The position numbers were made by a program, and so were the translations under genes. Shown piece by piece: positions 7,790 to 15,900 of a stretch of DNA of 64,000 nucleotides (the first letter of the stretch is position 1; each line of letters begins with the position of its first letter). The notes beneath the pieces are model-generated. The model did no database searches. It saw only the letters and a program-made list of their open reading frames with translations, and was not told the DNA's origin. The DNA comes from Granulicella pectinivorans. GTDB lineage: Bacteria; Acidobacteriota; Terriglobia; Terriglobales; Acidobacteriaceae. Where the stretch lies: contig NZ_FOZL01000001.1 in assembly GCF_900114625.1 (NCBI RefSeq), positions 3,844,001 to 3,908,000 on the forward strand, given 5' to 3'.

Positions 7790-8552
7790 AGCGGGCTCCT
7801 GCCAGCGTTGGGCCCGATACGGACATCCTCGGGACGGGATGAGCGCAGGTGGAGTTCGGCGGACCGGGGGCATCGATGGCGCGACCGACCTGATAGCCCC
7901 CGCCGCGCACCGTCTCGATAACCGGAGCAGACGCGTCTCCGCCCACGGCGAGCTTCCTGCGCAGGTAGTTCACGTAGACATCGACGACGTTCGTCCCGGC
8001 GTCGGGAGACATCTGCCAGACCTCACGCAGCAACTCCGCGCGACTGCAGCAGCGACCACGATGCTGGAGGAGATACTCGAGCAGACTGAACTCCTTCACG
8101 GTCAGATCGACGGGCCGGCCACCGCGGGTGACGCGACGGTCCATGCGGTTGAGCTCCAGATCGGCCGAGCGGAGGGAGGGATCGGCATACTGCTCGCGAC
8201 GCCGCAGCAGGGCGCGGCACCGCGCGGTCAGCTCATGAAGCGAGAAGGGCTTCATCAGGAGATCGTCCGCCCCGAGGTTGAGGCAGCGCACGCGCTCCTC
8301 GACCTGGGCTCGTCCGGTGAGCACAATGACGCCCATACCGCGATAGAGGCCCTGCATGGCTTCCAAGACCTCGACGCCATCCCGCTTGGGCAGACCGAGG
8401 TCGAGCACCATGAGATCGGGACGCTCCGTCGCGGCTCGTTCGAGCGCCGCATCGCCATCCCCCACCCAGGCCACGCTGTGGCCCTCCATCTGCAGACCCT
8501 TCTGCAGAAACATCCCCAACGATGTATCGTCTTCCACGATCAATACACGCAT
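7779..8552 (-). CDS. OmpR/PhoB-family response regulator
   Basis: 257 residues. The receiver domain (1-115) has the acidic pocket ED at 7-8, phospho-acceptor D51 (LMVLDLGLP), VLTGR and the conserved MKP lysine. The winged-helix domain (about 130-225) contains LTVKEFSLLEYLLQHRG and VDVYVNYLRRKL, typical of PhoB-class DNA binding. A roughly 30-residue Pro-rich tail follows and overlaps the next gene. AGGAG precedes the ATG. No cognate sensor kinase is encoded here; the adjacent DHp-only protein may relay phosphate. Confidence 0.93.
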   Translation of the reverse strand: MRVLIVEDDTSLGMFLQKGLQMEGHSVAWVGDGDAALERAATERPDLMVLDLGLPKRDGVEVLEAMQGLYRGMGVIVLTGRAQVEERVRCLNLGADDLLMKPFSLHELTARCRALLRRREQYADPSLRSADLELNRMDRRVTRGGRPVDLTVKEFSLLEYLLQHRGRCCSRAELLREVWQMSPDAGTNVVDVYVNYLRRKLAVGGDASAPVIETVRGGGYQVGRAIDAPGPPNSTCAHPVPRMSVSGPTLAGARYGA

Positions 8553-8927
8553 TCCATCTCCTGGCCCGATCCGTTTGTGAACTGCTCTGCGTACGAAACG
8601 TTGGGAGAGATCTCAACGATCAAGATATCTCCGCGTCAAAAGGCCAACCTGCATCCCGGCATGGTTGTGCCGGGACTTGCCACGAAGTGCGCTTGCCTTT
8701 GCTGGAATCGCGGCTTTCCTTGTTAGAACAATTTCTGCGTGGTTCTACCTTCTGCCTGGATGTGTGGATGAGGCAAGATCGAAGTGACTGATTTGCGTTC
8801 CGTGGTTCCAAAATGGGACTTCGATCCCGCGGCCCAAAATGGGCATCTTTTTGGTAAATAACCCGTTCGGAATGTTGATGTCATTTTTTCTCCTCCAGTT
8901 CGCTTTTTATTCGCTACAATTGACGCC
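8553..8927. other. Divergent intergenic region between the response regulator and lexA
   Basis: 375 bases with no convincing gene; short frames here have no start-site support. It must hold the minus-strand promoter of the regulator and the plus-strand lexA promoter. A perfect 8-bp stem (TCCCGGCA / TGCCGGGA, 8654-8675, 6-base loop) lies in the middle without a T-tract. The last 35 bases contain the lexA operator/promoter candidate described separately. Confidence 0.6.
8898..8927 (+). promoter_or_regulatory. lexA promoter with candidate SOS operator; leaderless start
   Basis: TACAAT at 8915-8920 is a good -10 element lying seven bases before the lexA ATG, with no Shine-Dalgarno, so the transcript probably begins at or next to the start codon. 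Directly upstream is a direct repeat TTCGC (8899-8903 and 8910-8914) inside GTTC-N7-ATTC, close to the GTTC-N7-GTTC box bound by alphaproteobacterial LexA. Placement over the promoter suits autorepression. The operator assignment is inference. Confidence 0.45.
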
Positions 8928-9533
8928 ATGGCGATCACGCGGCGGCAAAAAGAGGTCATCGACTTTCTCTCCGGCTTTACGCAGAAGAATGGCTACTCCC
9001 CTTCGTACGAAGAGATTGCGACGGGGCTTGGCCTGAACTCGCTGGCCACGGTGCATAAGCACGTCACGAACCTGCAGAACAAAGGTCTGTTGCAGAGGGC
9101 GCATAACCGCAGCCGCTCGATCGACGTGCTGCCGGCGCGGACGAGCAAGAAGGGGTTTGAGCGCCTGCCGCTGATGGGGCGTATCGCCGCGGGGCAGCCG
9201 GTGGAGGCGATCGAGAGCGCGGAATCGATCTCGCTGGGCGACATCATCGGCAACCGCGAGGTGTTTGCGCTGGAAGTACGTGGGGATTCGATGCGGGATG
9301 AGCATATCGTCAGCGGCGACTATGTGCTGGTCGAGCGCACCAAGACGGCGCGTGAGGGCGAGATTATCGTCGCGTTGATCGACGGAGCGGATGCTACGCT
9401 GAAGCGCTTTTATCGCGAAGGCACGATGATCCGGCTGCAGCCCTCCAACCACGAGATGGCGCCGATCTATGCGCCGGCGACGAGCGTGAGCATTCAGGGC
9501 AAGGTGCTCGGCGTGCTGCGCAAGTACGCATAA
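8928..9533 (+). CDS. lexA: SOS repressor LexA
   Basis: 201 residues, full length. LexA represses DNA-damage genes and self-cleaves with RecA filaments. The N-terminal winged helix (1-65) has SPSYEEIATGLGLNSLATVHKHV. The cleavage site Ala-Gly is at A88-G89 (GRIAAGQPVEA), the catalytic serine is S121 (RGDSMRDEHI) and the lysine K159 (ADATLKRFY). All residues needed for autoproteolysis are present. The gene has its own promoter and probably regulates itself. Confidence 0.97.
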   Translation: MAITRRQKEVIDFLSGFTQKNGYSPSYEEIATGLGLNSLATVHKHVTNLQNKGLLQRAHNRSRSIDVLPARTSKKGFERLPLMGRIAAGQPVEAIESAESISLGDIIGNREVFALEVRGDSMRDEHIVSGDYVLVERTKTAREGEIIVALIDGADATLKRFYREGTMIRLQPSNHEMAPIYAPATSVSIQGKVLGVLRKYA

Positions 9534-9964
9534 GGCTGAAGGTTATCGGGGTTCGCGATTTGGGATGATGGTATAAGGGCGTTCCCCCGTTGCACCGTGT
9601 TCTGCTGCATCCTGGTTGACCGCCATTGCGGGGGTCGGTATCCGACACGGCCTCGCTGAGCGGACGGATTGGCTCGCGGGAGCATATAGCCTCTGAAGGT
9701 ACGCCTACAGATCCGCCGCGAGGGCAAGAGTGGGTTGCGGGCTCCGCTTTCCTGTGAACCGGTCGTCTGGGATCTGTTGCGCGTCTCTGCGCGGGCTTTC
9801 GAGACCCGATGCACAGGACTATCCAGTCCATCTGAAAATTTACTTCCGTACGCGTTGCTTTCTGGCAGATCTACGGAACCATTGCGCGCTTCCCTGCGTA
9901 TTTTGGCTTGAACAGTCCTCCCCGTGTGTAGCCCATGCATCTTCTTCACAAAGGAAACATCATC
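9534..9964. other. 431-base intergenic region, no gene recognised
   Basis: No reading frame here has a convincing start and coding character. A small inverted repeat GTCGG-TAT-CCGAC lies at 9634-9646. TTGACC (9616) with TATCCG 17 bases further on is a weak promoter candidate for the downstream adaptor gene. No riboswitch, tRNA or clear terminator was seen. Confidence 0.5.
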
Positions 9965-11167
9965 ATGTCGACCAGCAGGAAACGCTCGAAGCTCTGGCTC
10001 TGGATTCTCCTTACGGTTGTCGTTGTGGGCGGATCCGCCGCGATCGCCATTGCCCATGGGACGAAGCCGAAGTTTGAGAGTTCGCAACTGGCCAAGGTGG
10101 AGCGCGGTGATGTGGCTCACTCCGTGGTTGCGACCGGCAAGGTGCAGCCCGTGACCAAGGTCGAGGTGAAGTCGAAGGCTTCGGGGATTGTGACGAAGAT
10201 CTTTGTCGATGTGAATGCTCATGTGACGAAGGGTCAGATCCTGGCGCAGCTCGATCAGCAGGAGATTCTGGACCAGGTGGCTGCGCAGAAGGCGCAGCTT
10301 GCGGCGGCTGAGGCCAATGCGCGCGCGGCTGCGGCGGCGATCCAGTTCGACCGCGTGAATGCGGAGGCACCGGATCTTCCGATGTATCGGCATACATACG
10401 ACCGTGCGCGGCAGATGTCTTCGATCGGGGTGGTCTCGCAGCAGGCGCTGGACGATGCGCAGCAGCGGTATCTTTCGGCGAAGAATATCCAGGACAAGGG
10501 ACTGGCGCAGATTACGGTCGACACCTCGAAGATGCATCAGGCCGAGGCGCAGGTCGCCCAGGCGCAGGCTTCGTTGAAGCAGTTGGAAGAGCAGCTTGCG
10601 TATACGAGCATCGTTTCGCCGATGGATGGCACGATCCTTTCGCGGGATATCGAGATTGGCGACGCGGTCAGCTCGATCCTGGTGCTGGGTTCGACGGCCA
10701 CGCTGGTGATGACGGTGGGCGATACGAGCCAAGTCTACGTGCAGGGCAAGGTGGATGAGAGCGGCATCGGCAAGATCTATCTGAATCAGCCGGCGCGGAT
10801 CAAGGTGGAGAGCTTCCGCGACCATACGTTTCTTGGCCACGTAACCCGCATCACGCCGCTCGGCGTCGAAAAGGATAACGTCACCACATTCGATACGCGC
10901 ATCTCGATCGACAATCCGGGTGGCGAGCTAAAGGCCAATATGACCGCGAACGCCGAGATTCTTCTGGAGGAGCATAAGCAGGTGCTGACGATTCCGGAGC
11001 AGGCGGTGATCTACGACAAGGATCGCAATGCCGCCGTCGAAGTGCCGGATGCGACGCAGAAGTCGGGTAAGCGCAAGGTGACGATTGTGGCCGGGCTTTC
11101 GAATGGCACGAAGACCGAGGTGTTGAGCGGTCTCGACTTCGGACAGGATGTGATTTTGCAGCAATAA
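9965..11167 (+). CDS. Periplasmic adaptor subunit, HlyD/MacA type
   Basis: 400 residues from MSTSRKRSKLWLW, chosen because AAAGGA precedes this ATG. One N-terminal membrane helix (about 10-27) anchors the protein. A split biotinyl-lipoyl domain follows (VEVKSKASGIVTKIFVDVNAHVTKGQILAQLD), then a long Ala/Gln-rich coiled-coil hairpin (about 105-215), the second lipoyl half (SIVSPMDGTILSRDIEIGD) and beta-barrel and membrane-proximal domains. Such proteins bridge an inner-membrane ABC or RND pump to an outer-membrane channel. No pump gene follows; the next gene is a DUF4097 protein, so the partner must be elsewhere. Confidence 0.9.
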   Translation: MSTSRKRSKLWLWILLTVVVVGGSAAIAIAHGTKPKFESSQLAKVERGDVAHSVVATGKVQPVTKVEVKSKASGIVTKIFVDVNAHVTKGQILAQLDQQEILDQVAAQKAQLAAAEANARAAAAAIQFDRVNAEAPDLPMYRHTYDRARQMSSIGVVSQQALDDAQQRYLSAKNIQDKGLAQITVDTSKMHQAEAQVAQAQASLKQLEEQLAYTSIVSPMDGTILSRDIEIGDAVSSILVLGSTATLVMTVGDTSQVYVQGKVDESGIGKIYLNQPARIKVESFRDHTFLGHVTRITPLGVEKDNVTTFDTRISIDNPGGELKANMTANAEILLEEHKQVLTIPEQAVIYDKDRNAAVEVPDATQKSGKRKVTIVAGLSNGTKTEVLSGLDFGQDVILQQ

Positions 11168-11255
11168 TCCGGGCGTGGAGTTTGGCCCGAAATGGATGGA
11201 ACGAGCTTTGCAGTCAACGCATCCAACTATCGAACGATTCGCAATGAGGAGTCCC

Positions 11256-12122
11256 ATGTTCAAGAAATCGCTTCTTCCGCTGGCCCTTACCTTCGCAAGC
11301 GTGACCGCCTTTGCCGCGGACCACAACTTCGAGCGCAAGCTTTCGACGTCGGGCTCGCCGAATGTGACGGTAGCGACCGGTTCAGGCTACGTCCACCTGC
11401 GTCCGGGCTCGGATAACCAGGTTCACATCGCTGCCCATCTCCATGGAAGCAATAATGGCGGATGGTTCTCGGGCGGGTATGGCGATGTCGATAAGCGGAT
11501 CGATCAGATCGTTGCGAATCCTCCGGTGCAGCAGAACGGCAACGACATTATCATTGGCGAGCGCCAGAGCCGGGATCTGTACCGCAATATCTCGATCGAC
11601 TACGAGATCACGCTTCCCCGCGCCTCGACGATCACGGCAACTTCGGGGTCGGGCGACGTGGAGAGCCAGGATGTGGGACAGAATGTAAAGGCCGAAACGG
11701 GTTCCGGGAGCGTGCGTCTGCGCGGGGTACACGGGCCGGCTTACCTGCGTTCCGGATCGGGCGACATTGAACTCGACGAACAGGGCCAGGGCGATGTCCG
11801 GGCCTCGACCGGATCCGGTTCGATCCGTCTGCGTGGTGTGGACGGTGGATTGAACGCGGAGTCGGGCTCAGGGGACATTGAAATCTCCGGACGTGTTGCC
11901 AATGACTGGCGTCTGCAGACGGGTTCGGGATCGATTCGGTCGAGCCTGGGCGACGGCGCCCGGTTTACTCTCTCGGCGTCGACTGGGTCGGGGGACATTC
12001 GTGTTCACCAGCCGCTTTCGATGCAGTCGAGCGCGAATCACCATCATGTAACCGGTGCCGTGAACGGCGGCGGCCCTAACCTTCGTGCCAGCACCGGCTC
12101 GGGCGACATCGAGATTAAATAA
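11256..12122 (+). CDS. Exported DUF4097-family beta-repeat protein
   Basis: 288 residues from MFKKSLLPLALTFASVTAFA, a clear Sec signal peptide; GGAG lies six bases before this ATG. The mature part is built from recurring blocks of the form TGSGSIRLRGV and SGSGDIEI (at least eight between residues 115 and 288), typical of the DUF4097 adhesin-like right-handed beta solenoid. A short Gly/His-rich stretch lies before the last repeat. It is probably periplasmic or cell-surface; the biochemical function is unknown. It lies 88 bases after the adaptor gene and could be co-transcribed. Confidence 0.85.
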   Translation: MFKKSLLPLALTFASVTAFAADHNFERKLSTSGSPNVTVATGSGYVHLRPGSDNQVHIAAHLHGSNNGGWFSGGYGDVDKRIDQIVANPPVQQNGNDIIIGERQSRDLYRNISIDYEITLPRASTITATSGSGDVESQDVGQNVKAETGSGSVRLRGVHGPAYLRSGSGDIELDEQGQGDVRASTGSGSIRLRGVDGGLNAESGSGDIEISGRVANDWRLQTGSGSIRSSLGDGARFTLSASTGSGDIRVHQPLSMQSSANHHHVTGAVNGGGPNLRASTGSGDIEIK

Positions 12123-12154
12123 AAGCTTCTCAACAAAAAGTGAGAGGATGGGCC

Positions 12155-12604
12155 ATGATCGCTAAGACGATTGTGGCCCTTTTGTCGTTCTTCCTTCCTT
12201 CGTGCGCCATCGCAGAGATGAGCATTCAGGACGAGCTTTCTACAGCGCGCACCGAGTGGATCGGGACGCTTTTGAGTAAGCAAGTCCAAGCAGCCGTGGC
12301 GCTCTATACGCCAGATGCGGACTTCCTCGATCCCTCCGGAGCGCGTATTCACGGAGCCAGTGAGCCACTTACTCTCTACAAGACCGTCACCTCAACCTTC
12401 GACGCCTCGTGCCATCTCCGGTCACGGTCGGTCGAGGTGTCGGGCGATCTCGCCTTCGATAGCGGGGATTACGACGAGGACATCACCGTTCGGGCGACCG
12501 GCGCGAAGAATCACTTCAAGGGTTCGTACTTGACGGTGTATCGCAGTGTGGCCGGGCGGTGGCTGATCGTGCAGCAGGCATGGACCGAGATGAAACCCCA
12601 GTAG
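12155..12604 (+). CDS. Exported NTF2-like (DUF4440/SnoaL-type) protein
   Basis: 149 residues from MIAKTIVALLSFFLPSCAIA, a signal peptide. GAGAGGA lies six bases upstream and beats a GTG five codons earlier. The mature region (IQDELSTARTEWIGTLLSK, AALYTPDADFLDPSG, GSYLTVYRSVAGRWLIVQQAWTE) matches the cone-shaped NTF2-like fold in which small ligands or peptides bind. Catalytic activity cannot be assigned. It lies 32 bases after the DUF4097 gene and 25 before the metallo-beta-lactamase gene, so the three may form an operon of exported proteins. Confidence 0.75.
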   Translation: MIAKTIVALLSFFLPSCAIAEMSIQDELSTARTEWIGTLLSKQVQAAVALYTPDADFLDPSGARIHGASEPLTLYKTVTSTFDASCHLRSRSVEVSGDLAFDSGDYDEDITVRATGAKNHFKGSYLTVYRSVAGRWLIVQQAWTEMKPQ

Positions 12605-12629
12605 ACGGAAGCACCCTCCACAACAGAGA

Positions 12630-13679
12630 ATGGCCTGCATGAAATCGATTCTGCTCACGCTCGCTCTAGGCCTTCTTACGCTTCCTGCCGTCTTTACGTT
12701 TCCTGCCGTCGCGCAATCGGGCGAACTCAAGATCTCGTTTATCGACGTGGAGGGCGGGCAGTCGACGCTCTTTGTGACGCCCACCGGGCAGAGCCTGCTG
12801 ATCGATACGGGGTGGGCGGGACATGAGAGTCGCGATGCCGACCGTATCGTCGCCGCGGCCAAGGCGGCGCACCTGAGCCGCATCGATTATGTGCTGATCA
12901 CGCACTACCATGCGGACCATGTGGGCGGAGTGCCGCAGCTTGCGGCGCGGTTCCCGATCGGCACGTTCCTGGTGCATGGGCCGAATCGCGAGCCGGGGGA
13001 CAAGAGCACGGTGGAGGGCTATACGGCGTATCAGGCTTTGCTGGCGGGCGGGAAGCAGAAGCAGCTTGTGCTGCATCCGGGCGACAAGCTGCCGATTACC
13101 GGCATCGATGCGATGGTCATCAGTTCCGATGGTGAGACGATCGCCCATGCGCTGCCCGGTGCGGGGAAGCCGAATGCGTTTTGCGGCGTGTCCGAGACGA
13201 GGCCAGCAGATGTGACGGAGAACGCGCGGTCGCTGGGGATCCTGATCCGCTTTGGGAAGCTGAAGATTCTGGACCTGGGCGACCTGACCTGGGACAAAGA
13301 GATGCAGATGATGTGTCCCAACGACAAGCTGGGGCATATCGATATCGACATCGTCTCGCACCATGGCTGGTACCAGAGCTCGAGTCCGGCGCTGGTGCAT
13401 GCGATTGCGCCACGCGTTGCGATTATGGACAACGGCGCGAAGAAGGGTGGGTCGACTCCGGTGCTGAAGGTCTATCAGACAAGCCCAGGGCTGGAGGCAC
13501 TGTGGCAACTTCACTACTCCGAGGAGGGTGGGCCGGAGAACAACACCGCGGACAAGTACGTTGCGAATCCGCAGGGAACGGATGCGGGGGTTGGGCTGGA
13601 ATTGATTGCGCATCCGAATGGTGCGTTTGAGATTACGAACGATCGCACACATGCTACGGAGACGTATCCGGCGAAATAA
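12630..13679 (+). CDS. Exported metallo-beta-lactamase-fold hydrolase, ComEC-like
   Basis: 349 residues with a signal peptide (cleavage likely after VAQS). The metal motif HYHADH is at 92-97, with LGDLTW and VSHHG further on supplying later ligands. The FIDVEGGQSTLFVTPTGQSLLIDTG opening matches stand-alone relatives of the ComEC hydrolase domain. It probably acts on a phosphodiester or similar ester outside the cytoplasm; the substrate is not visible. An ATG three codons later (12639) is an equally possible start. Confidence 0.85.
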   Translation: MACMKSILLTLALGLLTLPAVFTFPAVAQSGELKISFIDVEGGQSTLFVTPTGQSLLIDTGWAGHESRDADRIVAAAKAAHLSRIDYVLITHYHADHVGGVPQLAARFPIGTFLVHGPNREPGDKSTVEGYTAYQALLAGGKQKQLVLHPGDKLPITGIDAMVISSDGETIAHALPGAGKPNAFCGVSETRPADVTENARSLGILIRFGKLKILDLGDLTWDKEMQMMCPNDKLGHIDIDIVSHHGWYQSSSPALVHAIAPRVAIMDNGAKKGGSTPVLKVYQTSPGLEALWQLHYSEEGGPENNTADKYVANPQGTDAGVGLELIAHPNGAFEITNDRTHATETYPAK

Positions 13680-13699
13680 TTGCGCACGGCAGAGAGGAA

Positions 13700-13725
13700 C
13701 CCAGGTCTCGGAAGCGAGACCTGGG
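13700..13725. repeat. Palindromic intergenic element, copy 1 (inverted)
   Basis: A perfect 10-bp stem (CCCAGGTCTC / GAGACCTGGG) with a six-base loop, lying between convergent genes. Read on the minus strand it has the frame ACCGGGTGCCC..TCTCG.TTC.GAGA..TGGGTT, the same frame as the elements at 47.4 and 48.7 kb. Stem changes are compensatory (AGG/CCT here, ACA/TGT there). It has no T-tract but may still end transcripts of both flanking genes. Confidence 0.7.
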
Positions 13726-13740
13726 CACCCGGTTCGGGAG

Positions 13741-14334
13741 CTAGAGGATGGGGTCTCCGAGTGGGAGGACGACCCTGCCGGCTACGGCGTTCAGGACTTC
13801 GATGAAGGCTACTGCCATGGCATCGATGCCGGTGAGCAGGCCGACGTAGCCGCCGAGCTTGCCGGTAGCGTACCCGAAGTCGCCTGCGGCAAGCAGAAAG
13901 AATGCGATCCAGAGCAGAAGGAAGACGCTGAAGACGGCTTTGTTGAGGCGGAAGGTCACGATCCATAAGAGGAAGGTGAGGACGCCCCACATCAGCAAAG
14001 TAACTGCCACGGCGCTTGCGGGCGGGGCCTTGAGCCAGCCTGCGCCGATGGTCCACTTGAGCAGGGCGAACCACCACCAGAAGAGGCCGTAGGAGGTAAA
14101 GGCGACCATGCCGAAGGTGTTGCCGACCTTGAACTCGAGGATGCCGGCGATGATCTGCGCGATGCCTCCGTAGGCAAAGGCGAGCGGGACGACGACGACT
14201 CCGGCTTCGGGAGGAAGCAGACCGGCGTTGACGGACGAGAGGACGCACGTCGTGAGGCCGAAGCCGAGTAGGCCGAGTGGGCCTGGGTTTGCAATTTTGG
14301 GCAGAGTAGCTGGTGCGGCGAGGACTTCGGGCAT
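13741..14334 (-). CDS. GPR1/FUN34/YaaH (SatP) family acetate-uptake permease
   Basis: 197 residues from MPEVLAAPATLPKIANPGPL; AGGAGAG precedes this ATG, and an upstream in-frame start lacks one. The NPGPLGLLGFG motif before helix 1 is the family signature, followed by six hydrophobic helices (for example VVVPLAFAYGGIAQIIAGIL and YGLFWWWFALLKW). Members take up acetate or succinate by proton symport at the inner membrane. It is monocistronic, convergent with the metallo-beta-lactamase gene and divergent from gph. Confidence 0.9.
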   Translation of the reverse strand: MPEVLAAPATLPKIANPGPLGLLGFGLTTCVLSSVNAGLLPPEAGVVVVPLAFAYGGIAQIIAGILEFKVGNTFGMVAFTSYGLFWWWFALLKWTIGAGWLKAPPASAVAVTLLMWGVLTFLLWIVTFRLNKAVFSVFLLLWIAFFLLAAGDFGYATGKLGGYVGLLTGIDAMAVAFIEVLNAVAGRVVLPLGDPIL

Positions 14335-14410
14335 GCGTTCTTCTCTCCTTGGCGCGGGAAACAGTGGGTTGCGAATGCGGGCACCATCGTACATGGATGG
14401 GCGTATCCCG

Positions 14411-14422
14411 TATCGTTAAGTT
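14411..14422 (+). promoter_or_regulatory. Probable leaderless promoter of gph
   Basis: TATCGT at 14411-14416 lies six bases before the ATG and there is no Shine-Dalgarno. The arrangement matches the lexA, fur and pgeF starts. Confidence 0.4.
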
Positions 14423-15121
14423 ATGGACCGCTTCCCTGCTCCGCGCCTTCTGATCTTCGACCTCGACGGCACCCTGATCGACTCCCGCCAGGACCTCTGC
14501 AACTCTGTAAACGCCACGTTGGCGCATCTGGCGCGGCCTTCTCTGCCGGACGCCGTGATTGCCAGCTACATTGGCGATGGTGCGTCGATGCTGATCCGGC
14601 GGGCGTTGGGCGACCCGGACTATGTGGAGGATGCTCTGCTGGATGAGGCGCTAGGCTTCTTTCTCCATTACTACCGCGCGCACAAGCTGGACTTCACCTA
14701 TGTCTATGCGGGCGTCTTTGAGGCGCTGGAGGCGATTCGTGCGGCACATCCGGACGTGCCGATGGCGGTGCTGACGAACAAGCCGGTGCATCCATCGCGG
14801 GATATCTGCACGCACTTCGGGCTGGATCGATACTTCTTTCAGAACTATGGGGGGAACTCGTTCCATACGAAAAAGCCAGATCCGCATGGGCTGCTGAAGC
14901 TGATCGCGGAGGCCAATGCGCTGCACCCATCCGAGTCGCCGATCACCCCGGCTGAGACGGTAATGATCGGCGACTCCGATGTGGACATTCTTACGGCGCG
15001 GAATGCCGGGGCGCGTTCGGTGGCTTGTACGTTCGGGCTGGCTCCGCATACGCTGGCGGCGGCGCAGCCGGACGTCACTGTCGATGCTCCGATCGAGTGG
15101 CCGTCAGCGATCTTTGCCTAG
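14423..15121 (+). CDS. gph: HAD-family phosphatase, phosphoglycolate phosphatase-like
   Basis: 232 residues. All four HAD motifs are present: FDLDGTLIDS with nucleophile D13 and acid D15, VLTNKP, the lysine in HTKKPDP, and IGDSDVDI. Between them is an alpha-helical cap typical of phosphoglycolate phosphatase and pyrophosphatase PpaX relatives. It probably removes phosphate from 2-phosphoglycolate in the cytoplasm, though HAD substrates are not reliably told from sequence. No ribosome-binding site precedes the ATG. Confidence 0.85.
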   Translation: MDRFPAPRLLIFDLDGTLIDSRQDLCNSVNATLAHLARPSLPDAVIASYIGDGASMLIRRALGDPDYVEDALLDEALGFFLHYYRAHKLDFTYVYAGVFEALEAIRAAHPDVPMAVLTNKPVHPSRDICTHFGLDRYFFQNYGGNSFHTKKPDPHGLLKLIAEANALHPSESPITPAETVMIGDSDVDILTARNAGARSVACTFGLAPHTLAAAQPDVTVDAPIEWPSAIFA

Positions 15122-15280
15122 AATGGCTTGGGCCTAACACGGCATGAGGCGTTCGCGGTTCAGCATCCTGGGGACAGCAAAACCAACGCAGGTGCTGTGA
15201 GTTTTGCGAGAATGACATTTTGGGAACGACCTATAATGGCTGCATCCAGCCATCGTCGGCTAAGAGAAACGGAGAACACT

Positions 15281-15835
15281 GTGCGGAAACGACTCATGTT
15301 GGCCTTGCTTGGTACCGCCATCGCTGCGTTTGCGGGAACCGCGAACCAGCTCTACAGCTACAAACTCAAGACAATCGATGGAGAGCCGACTTCGCTTGGA
15401 ACCTACAAGGGCAAGGTCCTGCTCGTGGTCAATGTGGCGAGTGCGTGCGGGTATACGCCGCAATACTCGGCGCTCGAGGCGGTGTACGAGAAGTACAAAG
15501 ACCGGGGGCTTGTGGTGGTGGGGGTTCCGGCGAATAACTTCGCCAACCAGGAGTCTGGAACCGAGGCCGAGATCAAGACCTTCTGCAACCGCAAGTACCA
15601 TGTGACGTTTCCGATGATGTCGAAGGTATCGGTGGCGGGTGCGGATCAGGCACCGCTGTATCACTACCTGACGGACAAGGCGGCGAACCCTGCGGTGGGT
15701 GGCGAGATCAAATGGAACTTCACGAAGTTTCTTGTCGCACGCAATGGAAGACCGGTAGGCCGCTTTGAACCGGCGACAACGCCGGACTCTCCCGAGGTGA
15801 TCGCGGCGATTGAGGCTGAGTTGAAAAAGCAGTAG
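15281..15835 (+). CDS. Exported glutathione peroxidase-family protein
   Basis: 184 residues from a GTG with GGAG seven bases upstream; the reading frame is open further upstream but that part looks non-coding. A signal peptide (VRKRLMLALLGTAIAAFAGT) precedes the domain. Family motifs are LLVVNVASACGYTPQY with peroxidatic C56, VVGVPANNFANQESGT and IKWNFTKFLVARNG. Cysteine replaces selenocysteine, so it is probably a thioredoxin-dependent peroxide reductase acting in the periplasm. It ends just before a strong bidirectional terminator. Confidence 0.9.
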   Translation: MRKRLMLALLGTAIAAFAGTANQLYSYKLKTIDGEPTSLGTYKGKVLLVVNVASACGYTPQYSALEAVYEKYKDRGLVVVGVPANNFANQESGTEAEIKTFCNRKYHVTFPMMSKVSVAGADQAPLYHYLTDKAANPAVGGEIKWNFTKFLVARNGRPVGRFEPATTPDSPEVIAAIEAELKKQ

Positions 15836-15857
15836 CGCTCGGCCGCCGCGCAAATAC

Positions 15858-15900
15858 AAATCCTCACAACCAAGGCTTCTGGTTGTGAGGATTTTTCTTT
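15858..15900. terminator. Bidirectional terminator between the peroxidase gene and uvrB
   Basis: A perfect 15-bp stem (AAATCCTCACAACCA and its complement) with a seven-base loop, followed by TTCTTT on the plus strand and preceded by an A-rich run that gives a T-tract on the minus strand. It serves both convergent genes. Confidence 0.9.

Noticed and set aside
9730..10077. 115-codon plus-strand frame before the adaptor gene
   Set aside because: No ribosome-binding site, no domain, and it overlaps the start of the adaptor gene out of frame.
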